Positions 49,822-60,739 of a DNA stretch of 64,000 nt are shown here, in pieces. The number at the start of each line of letters is the position of its first letter. Within the stretch, counting starts at the first letter, position 1. Source of the DNA: Epiperipatus broadwayi (lineage: Eukaryota > Onychophora > Udeonychophora > Euonychophora > Peripatidae). The stretch spans positions 979,001-1,043,000 of the forward strand of contig JAQFVV010000256.1 of the NCBI GenBank assembly GCA_028023455.1, read 5' to 3'. The position numbers and the translations under genes were made by a program. The notes beneath the pieces were generated by a model. It ran no database searches and had not been told where the DNA came from. It worked only from the letters and a program-made list of their open reading frames with translations.

Positions 49822-49855
49822 AATAAATTTGTTTAAGTTGTTTTAAAAGTGTGTC
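49822..49855 (+). terminator. Candidate polyadenylation signal in copy B
   Basis: AATAAA at 49822-49827, then TTTGTTTAAGTTGTTTT and AAAAGTGTG, as in copy A. Confidence 0.4.
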
Positions 49856-50756
49856 GAATTCATTATTTTGCACCACAGCATTTGACAACAGATAATTTGA
49901 ATAAAACATAATATTTGCACAATATGAATTAAATTATTATTATTTTTAAAAAAAGAAATACAGTATTTTCTTAATATAATTTATAGAAATTCATTGACAT
50001 TAACATATTATGTTATAATGGTCACAAAATAATTATAATGCACAATATAAGAGTATAATATTATTTATTGCCACATATTATTAAATTATAAGATTTTATT
50101 ATATTCTCAATTAAGATACTATATGAAGATGAAAGACATGTAGATGATTTACTTGTTTTCTTAATGATTAGTAGTATAATAAAATAGATAAGGTTAACTT
50201 ATACACTGGAGATTATTATTATTAGTTATTTATTATTATTATAAGTTAGGTGTAGTTAGGTTTGATATTAAATCCCTTATCATGCCTATCTGCAAGAAGT
50301 ATTATTACTTTAAGATAATTAAAAGAACCTGAGATTATTTAGTTATATTTCTTTGATAAAAAGATTGAGATTTATTTATTACTATTATTGAAGTTAGTTA
50401 ATTTTTATAAAAGACATAGGAGTGCTATAGATGTATTAGTGAGATAATAAAGAGGTAATAGTATTCTTATGCCATTGAGATAATATCTTAGAAGATATGG
50501 CCTCAATGTAAATTCAATTACCACTTGTAACTTCACTTCATAGTCTCATGATTTAATAAATACTTATTTAATTAGTGCATGATATTGAACCATATTAATT
50601 TTCTGTTAGTTGTACTAAATCTGATAAGATATAGTATTATAAAAATATATTAATAATAGTTATACATATTTTAGCCGAGCATAACGATTTAATTGAGCTA
50701 GTCATATTTTAAGTTATATTATATATTTCTGGAAGTGAGGGTACAATATATATATG

Positions 50757-50970
50757 TCATATTATTATTATTTTTATTTGCATGATATTCCATGTAGTGA
50801 AAAAGCTAAATGCTGATGTTTCAGTACAATATCAAGTATCTTCCTCAGAGCATTCTCTTTTTCAAATCATAAGAATGCATTCTTATCAAGGAAGGTACTT
50901 GATATTGTACAGAAACGTCAGCATTTAGCTTTTTCCCTACACGGAATATCCCGCAAATAATAATATGACA
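50757..50970. mobile_element. Small Penelope-type foldback
   Basis: Arms 50757-50855 and 50874-50970 are inverted copies of a Penelope-type terminus around an 18-base spacer. Each reads CTGAGGAAG or CAAGGAAGG, then a TAC/GTA stem (GGTACTTGATATTGTACAG), GAAACGTC and AGCATTTAGC, the terminal motif resembling a hammerhead core. A single related end is near 24111-24165. It abuts the right end of copy B. Confidence 0.75.
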
Positions 50971-50994
50971 TCTTTTATCCATGAAAATATTAGA

Positions 50995-50999
<5 letters not shown>

Positions 51000-51025
<26 letters not shown>

Positions 51026-51640
51026 AGTAATCATAGTATTTTATTAGTGATTCACATATTGTCATTAGCCACTAAAAGATATGCACAAAGAGATTCATCT
51101 TATTTATTTTTTAATAATAAAAAAAACTCTTTTATACATTTGTGCATTTATTTCAATTAATATTTGTATATTACAAGTAAATTGTGAAGACATAAATATT
51201 CAAATCTAGTTGTATTCTGAAAATAAGTATCATATCCTTATTAAAAGTATCAGAATTTTTTTTTTTTAATAAATTTATTGCACTTTACTCATGGTTACTG
51301 AGGAACTTTGTTTAGAAATAAAATGTTTTCCATATTAATGGTTCAGCTTTAGCAAATTTATTAGATAATATATTTTAAATATTTTAAAATTGTATTAAAA
51401 TAATAATATTCATCTTTTTTTTTTTTATATATAAACACATAAAAGGTCTGCAAAGTTTAGTGAAAAAGTTAGAAGTTTGAAAACTAAAGGTCTTTGGATC
51501 AAAACTCAACTTGGTCTCTTTTGGTGTTCTTTAATGACGAAGTATTCAATTATTTAATTGTTTAACTTCCGTAATGATGAGATATTCAATTATTTAGTTA
51601 TTTAACATTTAATAGAGTAAAATATACACTAATTTCTTAA
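51000..51640. other. AT microsatellite and AT-rich sequence
   Basis: (AT)n at 51000-51024, then AT-rich sequence without recognisable features. Confidence 0.45.
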
Positions 51641-51646
51641 TAATTT

Positions 51647-51741
51647 TTTTTTTTATGTGTCAAAGCTTCGGCCGGGAAGTGAACTCCGGGACAACTGCTT
51701 GTAAGGCAGCTGTGCTAACCACTCAGTCATGAACGCTTAAT
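51647..51741 (-). mobile_element. tRNA-Val-like SINE, copy 5
   Basis: The minus strand reads AAGCGTTCATGACTGAGTGG, GCTGCCTTACAAGCAG (anticodon TAC), CCCGGAGTTCACTTCC and GCTTTGACACAT plus A tail. A 16-bp duplication AATTTCTTAATAATTT flanks it at 51631-51646 and 51742-51757. Confidence 0.9.
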
Positions 51742-51757
51742 AATTTCTTAATAATTT

Positions 51758-52535
51758 CAAGTTATAATATAAGAACTAGATAAATATTTTAAACGATTCT
51801 TATAAACACAATTTTTATCACTCTCTTATTTAATTTTATTTATTAAAACTTAATTTTATACACAAATTGCATTTGGCACTGTGTACATAATTTATAATAT
51901 TTTATATCACAATATAAGATATCAAATATAAAATGTCTTTCTTTAAATATATCTGTTATTATATTTAACATTTACATAATTTTAACTATATATAGATTCC
52001 ATTCTGTCTCCAATAGTAATAAATACTTTTCTATTTATCATAATAAATGTTTTTCTCATGAAAATAAATCAAAATTTGCTATTTTTTAATCAATCAAATT
52101 ACAACAACCTTTTTTCTGTTGCTTCAGGTACTTCTTTCTATGTACTTAGAAAAATCAAGACTTCATTTCCAGACTTCTTTAGTATGTTAGCAGCTTCTTT
52201 AGATATTTCTATAAATCTTAATCATAACACTCACATGATCTACTACATTTTCAATCAGTTTATTTTTCCCTTATTTTTTTACTGTTCAATGAGAATCTTA
52301 TTTTCCTTAAAACTTTAATTTTTCATCATCATTTATTAGCACTAAGGTTTACATTAAAATAGTTCTGATTTTAAGTTCATTTTGCTTTAACATTTTTAGC
52401 ATTAATTTTTGAAGGTAATCTTTAAATAAGTAACTTATATGCACTAAAGATTAATTTAATATGTTTTACTAACAATGACTATATATCTGATACCCAAATA
52501 GTTTAGATTCATTATATTGCTTTACCTGTCATTTT
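51758..52535. other. AT-rich sequence, no gene recognised
   Basis: The plus-strand frame at 52058-52318 is probably antisense to decayed LINE sequence; no motif supports it as a gene. Confidence 0.4.
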
Positions 52536-52539
52536 TAAA

Positions 52540-52960
52540 AGTACAAGTCTCATTAGTCAGAATCATCACTGGCTTGACCAAGACTGAGATTTAGCATTTG
52601 CCTATATTTGAATAGTTAGCTTATGGATGGATCACTTTGTTATTTATCATCAGATTTATAAGAATATATTGGTCTATCTTAATTGCTTTTTGATTACAAG
52701 GCTCCTCATAGCTAAGCATGTGTTGTGTTACACATATTGCCATAACAATAATTTTTTCTGAAGTTAAACTTGTATTTATTTATATTCAATCCATAAGCTG
52801 CAGTTTAATTAAAACAAGTCTTGTTTTTTTATTTGTATTCTGTGAAATACTCAAAAACTGTTTGAACTTGGTCATAACAGAGATCAGCAATTATTATTAG
52901 TTCCCTTCTAGCCTCACACAATTGACTAGTATCAGGTATATTAATGCACATCTGTGTTAC
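52540..52960 (-). pseudogene. Weak non-LTR reverse transcriptase relic
   Basis: The minus strand, with frameshifts, reads LIIIADLCYDQVQTVFEYFT, then AYGLNINKYKF. This spacing resembles the ADD-box helix followed by the GLxIN..K block of LINE reverse transcriptases. Both catalytic Asp residues are unclear. Assignment is tentative. Confidence 0.4.
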
Positions 52961-53604
52961 TTTTTTATATATTGCTAATTATAGCTCAATATTAGACTTT
53001 TTATAAGCAATTATGCTTAATTTTCTGCCTTTTAAGTCAGTATATATTATCTCTAAAAAAATTCTTTGTAATTTTGAAAAACTTAAAAATACTCATCTTT
53101 TTCTTTCTCCCTCCAATATTTTTTTCTTTCTTGAATATATCTCTTATAGTTATTTCCGCTTCATAGCAAGAATTTTTTTTAGATAGATATAAATTTAAAA
53201 ATAACTATAATTTAAAATATTATGACTATATCCTGTTAAAAGATTAATTAGATATGATTTATAAAAAGAAAAAAACGTTCAATTATAAGAAATTAAAAAT
53301 GTTAACCTTTTTTGTCTTTTATAAATCTTTGCATCTATTTTTTATTTAAATTTTATATGAATAGATACAAAACATTGTGCTTATCATATGTACATGTTTG
53401 GATATAAATCTTTGCATATAAAGATTGTTTTTTAATTATATATAGTATATACAAATTCATTTTATTAATATATATATATATATTGTAATGGAACGTACTT
53501 GCTGCATTCCATTTAAATTAAAGAATGAAGGCCCCAAACATTAGGAAAGCCAAATATAATGGAATGTATCTTTATATGATCTCAAATGAAAATAAACATA
53601 TGAA

Positions 53605-54104
53605 NNNNNNNNNNNNNNNNNNNNNNNNNNNNNNNNNNNNNNNNNNNNNNNNNNNNNNNNNNNNNNNNNNNNNNNNNNNNNNNNNNNNNNNNNNNNNNNN
53701 NNNNNNNNNNNNNNNNNNNNNNNNNNNNNNNNNNNNNNNNNNNNNNNNNNNNNNNNNNNNNNNNNNNNNNNNNNNNNNNNNNNNNNNNNNNNNNNNNNNN
53801 NNNNNNNNNNNNNNNNNNNNNNNNNNNNNNNNNNNNNNNNNNNNNNNNNNNNNNNNNNNNNNNNNNNNNNNNNNNNNNNNNNNNNNNNNNNNNNNNNNNN
53901 NNNNNNNNNNNNNNNNNNNNNNNNNNNNNNNNNNNNNNNNNNNNNNNNNNNNNNNNNNNNNNNNNNNNNNNNNNNNNNNNNNNNNNNNNNNNNNNNNNNN
54001 NNNNNNNNNNNNNNNNNNNNNNNNNNNNNNNNNNNNNNNNNNNNNNNNNNNNNNNNNNNNNNNNNNNNNNNNNNNNNNNNNNNNNNNNNNNNNNNNNNNN
54101 NNNN
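53605..54104. other. Assembly gap, 500 N
   Basis: Exactly 500 undetermined bases, a conventional scaffold-gap length, so the true size is unknown. The right edge is an AT microsatellite. The two 197-codon frames across it are artefacts. Confidence 0.99.
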
Positions 54105-57100
54105 ATATATATATATAAAAGGAACTTGTAACAATTTAATAAATTATATCTTCATTAAGAAAAGTTTTTTTTTTTTTGTATTATTTATTCTCCAAAAGGA
54201 AAAAGGTAGTGTAATTAATCTGATTATCTAGGGGGGGGGGTGTTGGCAAGAAAAAAAATTTTTAATTGAAAAGGAATGTTAAAAAAACTATGATTTTAAT
54301 TTACGTTTTTGACTTGTTTACCAATCTCATTGATGAAGGAGGAAAATATCTGGATAATTATTTTTGTCAAAATTAATCTACTTGGTTATTAAATTTTGCC
54401 ATGTAAGAGACAGGATTGTGATTTGTTAAAGACAAATTTGTTTCAAAAAAATAGGAATGTAGGCCTATCAGTTGATCTGTGTCCTATAAGAAGTAGGAAT
54501 TCCTGGCCAAATGTTGAAGAAGACAGTTTTCTAAAGTGAATACAACCAGGAGCTAAGTTTAGCTAAAGGCTAAACATAATCTTTCATCATGTAACCTGCT
54601 TTAACTAAAAATAAAAAAATTTAAAGAAGAAAAAATCCTTGAAGTAATCTGCAATCTTTCCAACTAAGAGTACGAGTATCTATATGTATTATTTCAAAAC
54701 TCAGAAATATAAGTGAGAGATTAAAAAAGACTGAATTTATTTTCTTCTTTTTCATTTTTAAACATTGTTCATAAAGTGTTTACTATGCTGATTAAAAAGT
54801 CTTAGCATCTATCATTTGGCCTAGCAATAATGATGATGACTTCTTCCAATATTTTCTTCACAAACTAAGAAACCCCACTGCATGATGGAGAATATTTTGT
54901 ATCCAAACAACATGTGATAACTGGTATAAAAGCTGAAATTAATAAAATCCAGAAAGTCTTTAAAATTTTTTATTGCAGTCAGAACCTAAACAGGTTTAAA
55001 TTTTTAAATAACCATTTTGTTTGTCATCTACATGATAATCAACTAGATTAAACAGCTAGGTATTTGCCTTTGCTAGGCAAATGACTTCTTCTCATTGTTC
55101 TAAGAGAAGAATAAATAACAACAAATAAACCAAAAATTATCATTAACTAATTAATTAATTCTTTATTTCAAGAAATCTCATTTATTGCAGTCAACTGGCG
55201 AATGTTTATTTTCAAAATATTTGTCTTTTATTGTAGCTTTATTTATATGAATTTAAAAAGAATGGAGAAGTATGGAGGTGTTTATCATATCTATAAAGAT
55301 ATTACATACAGGACAGACAAAGGTGAATAACTCCATGTGTGTAAATTTAAAAAATCAGATATATTAATCTTTAACTGAGGTTTAAAGTTTATATCTGTGC
55401 TAGAGATAATCTCTAGTTTCAAAAATGATTAGTAATAATCATAAGTGTATTTATCTGAAATGGATGGCGTCAAAGCTGTGAGTGGAGGGAGTTTGACAGT
55501 GGTAAATGAAAATGTAACAATTTACTCTAGATAAATACTTTGCATATAATAAAGATATATATGAGAGATAGTGGCCTGGGCTGGTTCAGCGCGAAATGCA
55601 TCTTGGTGGTCATTTGTCCTTTATTGTATCTTTATTTATATGAATTTAAAAAGAATGGGGAAGTGTGGAGGTGTTTATTATATCTATAAACAATTTTCTT
55701 TTTTATTTCAAGAAAATGTGAATGTTAATTTTCAATAGTATACATTTATCTTGTCTTTAATTATATAAAGAAAAAAACTTTAAACAATAATTTTTCAACT
55801 CAAATATGCCTTTATAAACTTGTCACTTAGCAAAACAAACTTTGATTCAAAAAGTAATGAAAATCACTTCATTGTAAATGAAAAAGTATTTAATTATGAC
55901 CAGAATTACTAGCATCATGGATTAAAGATCTATAGTTGAATAGATTAATTATGTATCTCAAATTAAAGAAGTGATGAACATTAATCCTTTGGATAAAATT
56001 ATAATATTTGGTCAAATAAATTAAATTGCTGCATGTAACAAACTATAAATTTGTATCCAGTGTTTAAAAAATGTATTATAGATTATCAATGCTAAATATT
56101 TAAATACCATTCAATGGGTAATGGATTATTAAGCTAAATATTTAAATGCTACTCCTGGATTGTGAATTATCAAAGCAAATATTAAATATTATATATGTCC
56201 AAGTGATAAGCAATCTTAAAGCAGATTAATATGTTCAATGTAACTTAGCTTGAATCAATAAGTATGATAAATGAAAATTATTAATCTTTATGCCTTAATA
56301 AAGATTATATTACAAAAATAAAATTAATTGTGCAATAAACCAATGGAATTTTAGTGCATTTTCTCATAATTGTTTTTTTTCTTGCTTAGCTAATATTGTA
56401 GCTGTTATTAATGGAATAAAGTTTTCTCAGATATTACTATGCTTAAGATTAGATAATATTTTTATTTAATATTATAATTGCTGAGATTAAATGGGATTTA
56501 CCTTAAGCTTAAGTTGGATAAATATAAGTAACTATTAAACTTAAATAAAACTGTGTTATATTTTATGTGTTCTCAAGTTTCAACTCAAAGTTAATATTTG
56601 ATGTATCACTCTTATAAGTTAGTACTCATTTTTCACTGTTATATAGTATATAACAAAGCATCCTAATGATCTAGTTATATTTTGTTAGTAGTGTATTACT
56701 TCTAATGTTTAAGCATGCAATTAATCCAGTAAAAAATCTTGAGGTAAAATAAATAAGCCTAATGAGGTAAATATCATTTAGATATGCTAAGCAATAATTG
56801 CACTTGCTTCCCTTAAAAGAGTAAAAACTTCTCCTACATTATTGAGATTGATTGATTAGTAGTTAATTGGTTAGTGATACAAACAAATTAAAGACAACAT
56901 AGAGCATTTATCATGGATCATTATGATAATTATTATTGTCCTGTAATTGAATTGAGGATTTTTTTAAAAATAAACAACCTGTTCCTATTTAATGTTAGTG
57001 TCCTTGCAACACAGTCTGATAATATCCTTCACATATCCCAAATTCAAATTAGATTTAGGAAACAAATGGTAATATTTATGAGTCATTTTATAGTATATAC

Positions 57101-57298
57101 AAGCACTTTAAAATGTTGTGTGAAGAAGCTGATAATGCTATCTAAAATATAAAAATATTGGGTACATTGTCATATTCTAAAATGCATAAACACACTTTAT
57201 ATCTATGCATTTTTTCTTACTTTATAAAACTCTGATATAATTCATTAATCAACTTTGTATTTAAAATTGCTAGACGTAGTTTTAAAACACATGACTTA
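54105..57298. other. Mostly unique AT-rich sequence with one 80-bp direct repeat
   Basis: A block of about 80 bp (TTTATTTATATGAATTTAAA, GAGGTGTTTAT) occurs at about 55220-55300 and again at 55610-55690. A G10 run is at 54231-54240. Small patches such as 55565-55615 are less AT-rich but show no open frame. The frame at 56913-57152 has no recognisable motif. Confidence 0.45.
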
Positions 57299-57308
57299 CT
57301 CCTAATTC

Positions 57309-57545
57309 TTTTTTTTTTTTTACAAAAGCTTTATTGTCTTGGTTTAAATCTTTGAATTTACATGCTTACATCATGTGTTATACAAAGTTTAACTCATGAT
57401 TTTACTAAGTGTATGTTGCCACATCTAAGGTAACAGAGAGATTAAAATCACCCTGGACATCATCATTCCCACCCCCAGGGGGAGAGAAAGAACAGTGCTA
57501 TCACTGATCCCCTCATATCCACATCCCAGTGGTCCTTCCCAAAAT
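57309..57545 (-). pseudogene. Processed retrocopy (mRNA 3' end) with poly(A) and target-site duplication
   Basis: Minus-strand insertion ending CAATAAAGCTTTTGT plus an A13 tail; the AATAAA signal is 9 bp before the tail. A 9-bp duplication TCCTAATTC flanks it at 57300-57308 and 57546-57554. The 5' part is much richer in G+C than the surroundings (CCCCCTGGGGGTGGGAATG) and probably comes from an mRNA 3' region. A frame reading HWDVDMRGSVIALFFLSPWG is visible but I do not recognise it. The source gene is unknown. Confidence 0.8.
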
Positions 57546-57567
57546 TCCTAATTCATTTTTTGTTCAT

Positions 57568-57658
57568 ATGTCATAGCATCAGCTGGGACGCGAACCCACA
57601 ACTGTCTGCAACCAACTACTTGCTTGCAGGTGGCTGTGATGACCTCTTGACTAAGACA
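57568..57658 (-). mobile_element. tRNA-Val-like SINE, copy 6
   Basis: Starts on the plus strand with GTCATAGCATCAGCTGGGAC and GCGAACCCAC (box B on the minus strand) and ends TGACCTCTTGACTAAGACAC. It lies just beyond the processed retrocopy. I see no clear target-site duplication, so it may be older or truncated. Confidence 0.75.
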
Positions 57659-57659
57659 C

Positions 57660-58020
57660 TATATTTTCCAAGATTTTTATTAATAAAATAGAATATGGTT
57701 AAGAGTACACATATTATTGAACAACACTGAGAAATTTATTATTTTATTGAATGTGAATTTATTATCAAAGTGTTGAATAGTTTTAGTTTATGTGGAAATG
57801 TATAAAAACTTGTAGCACAGCAAATTGCAATTTAATTAGGGAGAGTAGCACTTTTTTTGCAATATTGACATACTGTCTCAACTGAGATCACAGCCAGCTT
57901 TTGTTTTCTTGCATGGTTTCAATATATATTATAGAATTGAAAACAAATAGTAAAAAAAATATAAATATGTTATCTAAACAAGATCAGCATTATTGCTTCA
58001 AATATTTATGATAATAGTTG
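57660..58020. other. AT-rich sequence, nothing recognised
   Basis: No gene or repeat family is visible. Confidence 0.4.
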
Positions 58021-58026
58021 AGAGAG

Positions 58027-58173
<147 letters not shown>

Positions 58174-58204
58174 TTATCAATGTTTGTATTCCAATTATAA
58201 ACAA

Positions 58205-58440
58205 ATATATATAATTCTTTGAAAAACAATACATTAATTAATACAGTAAATAATATTTTAAAAAAAAATCTACTATAATTTAATAGAAGTATTTTTGACT
58301 ATCTAAGTAGTTGTTATCAACTATATTCCACTACTTAGATAGTTGAAAGTACTTTTTTTAAAATTATAGTAGATATTTGTTTCTAAAATATTATTTATTG
58401 TATTAATTATTGTATTGTTTTTCGAAGAATTATATATATA
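58205..58440. mobile_element. Hairpin MITE
   Basis: Near-perfect arms of about 108 bp (58205-58312 and 58331-58440) flank an 18-base spacer. The outer words are TATAATTCTTTGAAAAACAAT and complement; the inner stem is ACTATCTAAGTAG / CTACTTAGATAGT. It is bounded by TA-rich sequence, consistent with a TA-targeting foldback or MITE. No coding capacity. Confidence 0.8.
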
Positions 58441-58969
58441 TTATAACAGGCATACATGCTGTTACATTATTATAATATGTAAAATTACAAATTAAAAATA
58501 AAAAGTTCATAAATAAAAACTTTTTTTAAGTTTTTAAAAAATTAAAAGTCATTTAAACTAGTATATATATAAAATCACACAGATGGAAAAATTATTGAAA
58601 GAAAACTTTATTAAAAAAAAAAAAAGTATTTTAAAAGTAAATTTTAAGAAAAAACTTAAAGATTTAAAGATAAAAATATATCTTTAAAATGTAAAATAAT
58701 TAATTCTATTGTGTGAAAAGGCTAAAAATGGGAATGATTTTTTTTTTAATTAGTCAAAATAAACTAGCCTTTGGCCATCTCAAAATTTATAATTAAATGT
58801 CAGATAGGATATAACAATAAGAACTGAATAGCCAATAGAAAATCCCTCAGGAAACGAACCACAGCAAAAGGATCATCATCATCATGACATCATGTCCCAT
58901 CAATCCGAGATTTTAATATAAAAGGAAAAAGATTGGAAATAATGGAAGTATCATTTTCCTATATTGCAG

Positions 58970-59069
58970 ACACCAGGACCCTGAAAACAACCATACCAGC
59001 TACAGTAAAGGATCTCTGGATAAGTACAAACAGAATGGCAACAGCATACCTGCCTCCTCCAGGACATAA
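58970..59069 (+). CDS. Possible terminal coding exon of an unidentified gene
   Basis: A splice-acceptor-like tract TTTTCCTATATTGCAG ends at 58969. The following 99 bp are open, clearly less AT-rich than their surroundings, and end in TAA at 59067: HQDPENNHTSYSKGSLDKYK then QNGNSIPASSRT. The composition (Ser, Asn, Lys, Pro) resembles a cytoplasmic tail. A second frame is also open here (IRDFNIKG... to PPPGHNGN), so the frame is not certain. No upstream exon is recognised; CATCATCATCATGACATCAT near 58875 is another more complex patch. It could also be a retrocopy. Confidence 0.3.
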
Positions 59070-60290
59070 TGGGAATTAATGCTGGATCCAAATTATAAGC
59101 AACTAAAAACTATGGACTTTTTCTTTTTAAAACTGTAAGAACTTTACAAACTCTAATGAATTTTAACTATAAAACTATTCCAGTATTTAAATATGAATTC
59201 CTATCTGACCAAATTAAATCATTAATAATTATTTGTATTATATGTTTTAAAATCATATCCATTAATTTATTTTTTCCATTCATTTAAGTGTTTATTATGA
59301 TTTTTCTCACATTACGCTAAAACTTTTAATTAAATCATGTTAAATTTAAGTTGGGTGTAAATAGCAGCATAGATTTGTAAAGTTATGTTAGTTTAAGGAA
59401 GGGTAAATCTTAGGTTATTTGTTTTGCAGTTAAATTGGGTCGATGGATTGGATGTATTGGTGTAATTAGTAAATGTAGCATGAAGATCTGCTACATGCAG
59501 GATCGCCTTATACACCACACTTGGGCAAAATAAGACCCATTTCTTACTGATCATCGAAAGCAGATGGTATTCCCTGCTCCTTGGACCACCTCTTTAGCCT
59601 ATGGAATGAGATAGTAAGACAGCTAAAAGGACCGCAATCCCTTTCTATGGAGTTTTCTTTTTTATTGTTCTTCTCACCAGACAGACAAAGTATTCCTGTA
59701 CTGGACAAGAAACATTTCTTCTCAATAACCATGCTGTTCAGATGTATATTTTTGACCGTGCAGTATTGTGCTGTTGTATTCATGCTGCATTGAATACATC
59801 GATATATCAGGTAGACTGGCATTAGTTTGTGAACATTTGGCCTATGGTTAAATAAGATATATAGAATATTTTCTTTTTCAAGTGCAATCTATGTAGTCTA
59901 TCCATACTTGACACTCTAATAAAATATTAATAATTCATCTGTGTGAACTTCTAAAATAAAAATTAAAATGTAAATTAAATTCTAAAATAAAAGTTAGACT
60001 AAAATAAATAATTCTAAATTTTATATATGTGCAAAATAAATGTTTTTGTATATTGTTAATCTGGCAGTGGCTTACTTTTATTTTTTATTATCTTTCTTTC
60101 TTTAAAAATAAAGTATACATTATCTCTGCTGATCTGCGAGCTAGTGACTGGGGCTAACAGTCTATAATAAAATAAAATTGGATCTTAAGTATTTGCCTAC
60201 TATATAAATTTTCCAGGTTTAAATGGTCTAGTGGCACCCTGTACAGCAGATATGGTATGACTCTAACATTATTAGATTTCCCTGACCATT
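59070..60290 (+). other. Possible 3' UTR-like complex sequence
   Basis: Patches at 59440-59830 and 60100-60260 are less AT-rich than typical for the window, without a credible frame; the 70- and 92-codon frames at 59581-59793 and 59544-59822 overlap on opposite strands and match nothing I know. AATAAA occurs near 59919 and 60108. If the exon at 58970 is real, this would be its 3' UTR. Confidence 0.3.
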
Positions 60291-60293
60291 ATA

Positions 60294-60333
60294 ATATATA
60301 TATATATATATATATAGAAAGCAAATAAATAAA

Positions 60334-60374
<41 letters not shown>

Positions 60375-60385
60375 TATTTGCTTTC
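60294..60385. repeat. Inverted repeat with AT microsatellites
   Basis: AGAAAGCAAATAAATA near 60317 pairs with TATTTATTTGCTTTCT near 60370, each arm joined to an AT run; together they form a long AT-rich hairpin. Confidence 0.8.
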
Positions 60386-60623
60386 TTGATTGGTGCATTA
60401 GCAATGTGCAAAGACTAAGTTGTTTAAAAGTGTAAATAATATTTTTATTAACAATTTTTAGTTATTCCTTAATATTGTTCATTCAACTTCTTTTTTCTTT
60501 CAATCTTATTTTCACAGATTTTATTTTTAATGTTAATTGTAGAATAATATATTTACAGTAGACAATGATTATGCCCCATAATAATTCATCCTTGTTTTTG
60601 ATCATGTGATTACCTTGATGTTA

Positions 60624-60736
60624 TATCATTAAAAGCCAGTCAACACTTAGACAATCCCATTGACAACAATTTGAAATTGTTGATTATTATTGATATTAAA
60701 ATTATCTAAATGCTGAATGGCTTTTAATGATTACTC
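60624..60736. repeat. Imperfect hairpin of about 110 bp
   Basis: ATCATTAAAAGCCAGTCAAC near 60626 pairs with GCTGAATGGCTTTTAATGAT near 60712, with an inner AACAATTTGAAATTGTT palindrome. Confidence 0.65.
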
Positions 60737-60739
60737 ACA

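Larger units (their letters stand above)
46404..50750 (+). mobile_element. 4.3-kb dispersed non-coding element, copy B
   Basis: Collinear with 33790-38083 from ATTGTGCCCTTTTGTATGGG to AGGGTACAATATATA. The shared landmarks are in the same order: TATTAAATAAGTCATTATTT, the CCAAT/TATA pair, ACTTCTTTATGAAGAAAGTA, ACACGTGATG, TATATGATTCTTTCGT, TTTTGCACCACAGCATTTGA and TCATGATTT. Many small indels and substitutions separate the copies, so neither is recent, and no reading frame is preserved. The outer 105-bp inverted ends of copy A are absent here. Confidence 0.75.

Noticed and set aside
53525-54134. Two 197-codon ORFs
   Set aside because: They consist almost entirely of the 500-N assembly gap.
59544-59822. 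92-codon minus-strand ORF overlapping a 70-codon plus-strand ORF
   Set aside because: Neither has a recognisable domain, and overlap of two open frames on opposite strands in a less AT-rich patch is expected by chance; the patch is more likely UTR-like or retrocopy sequence.
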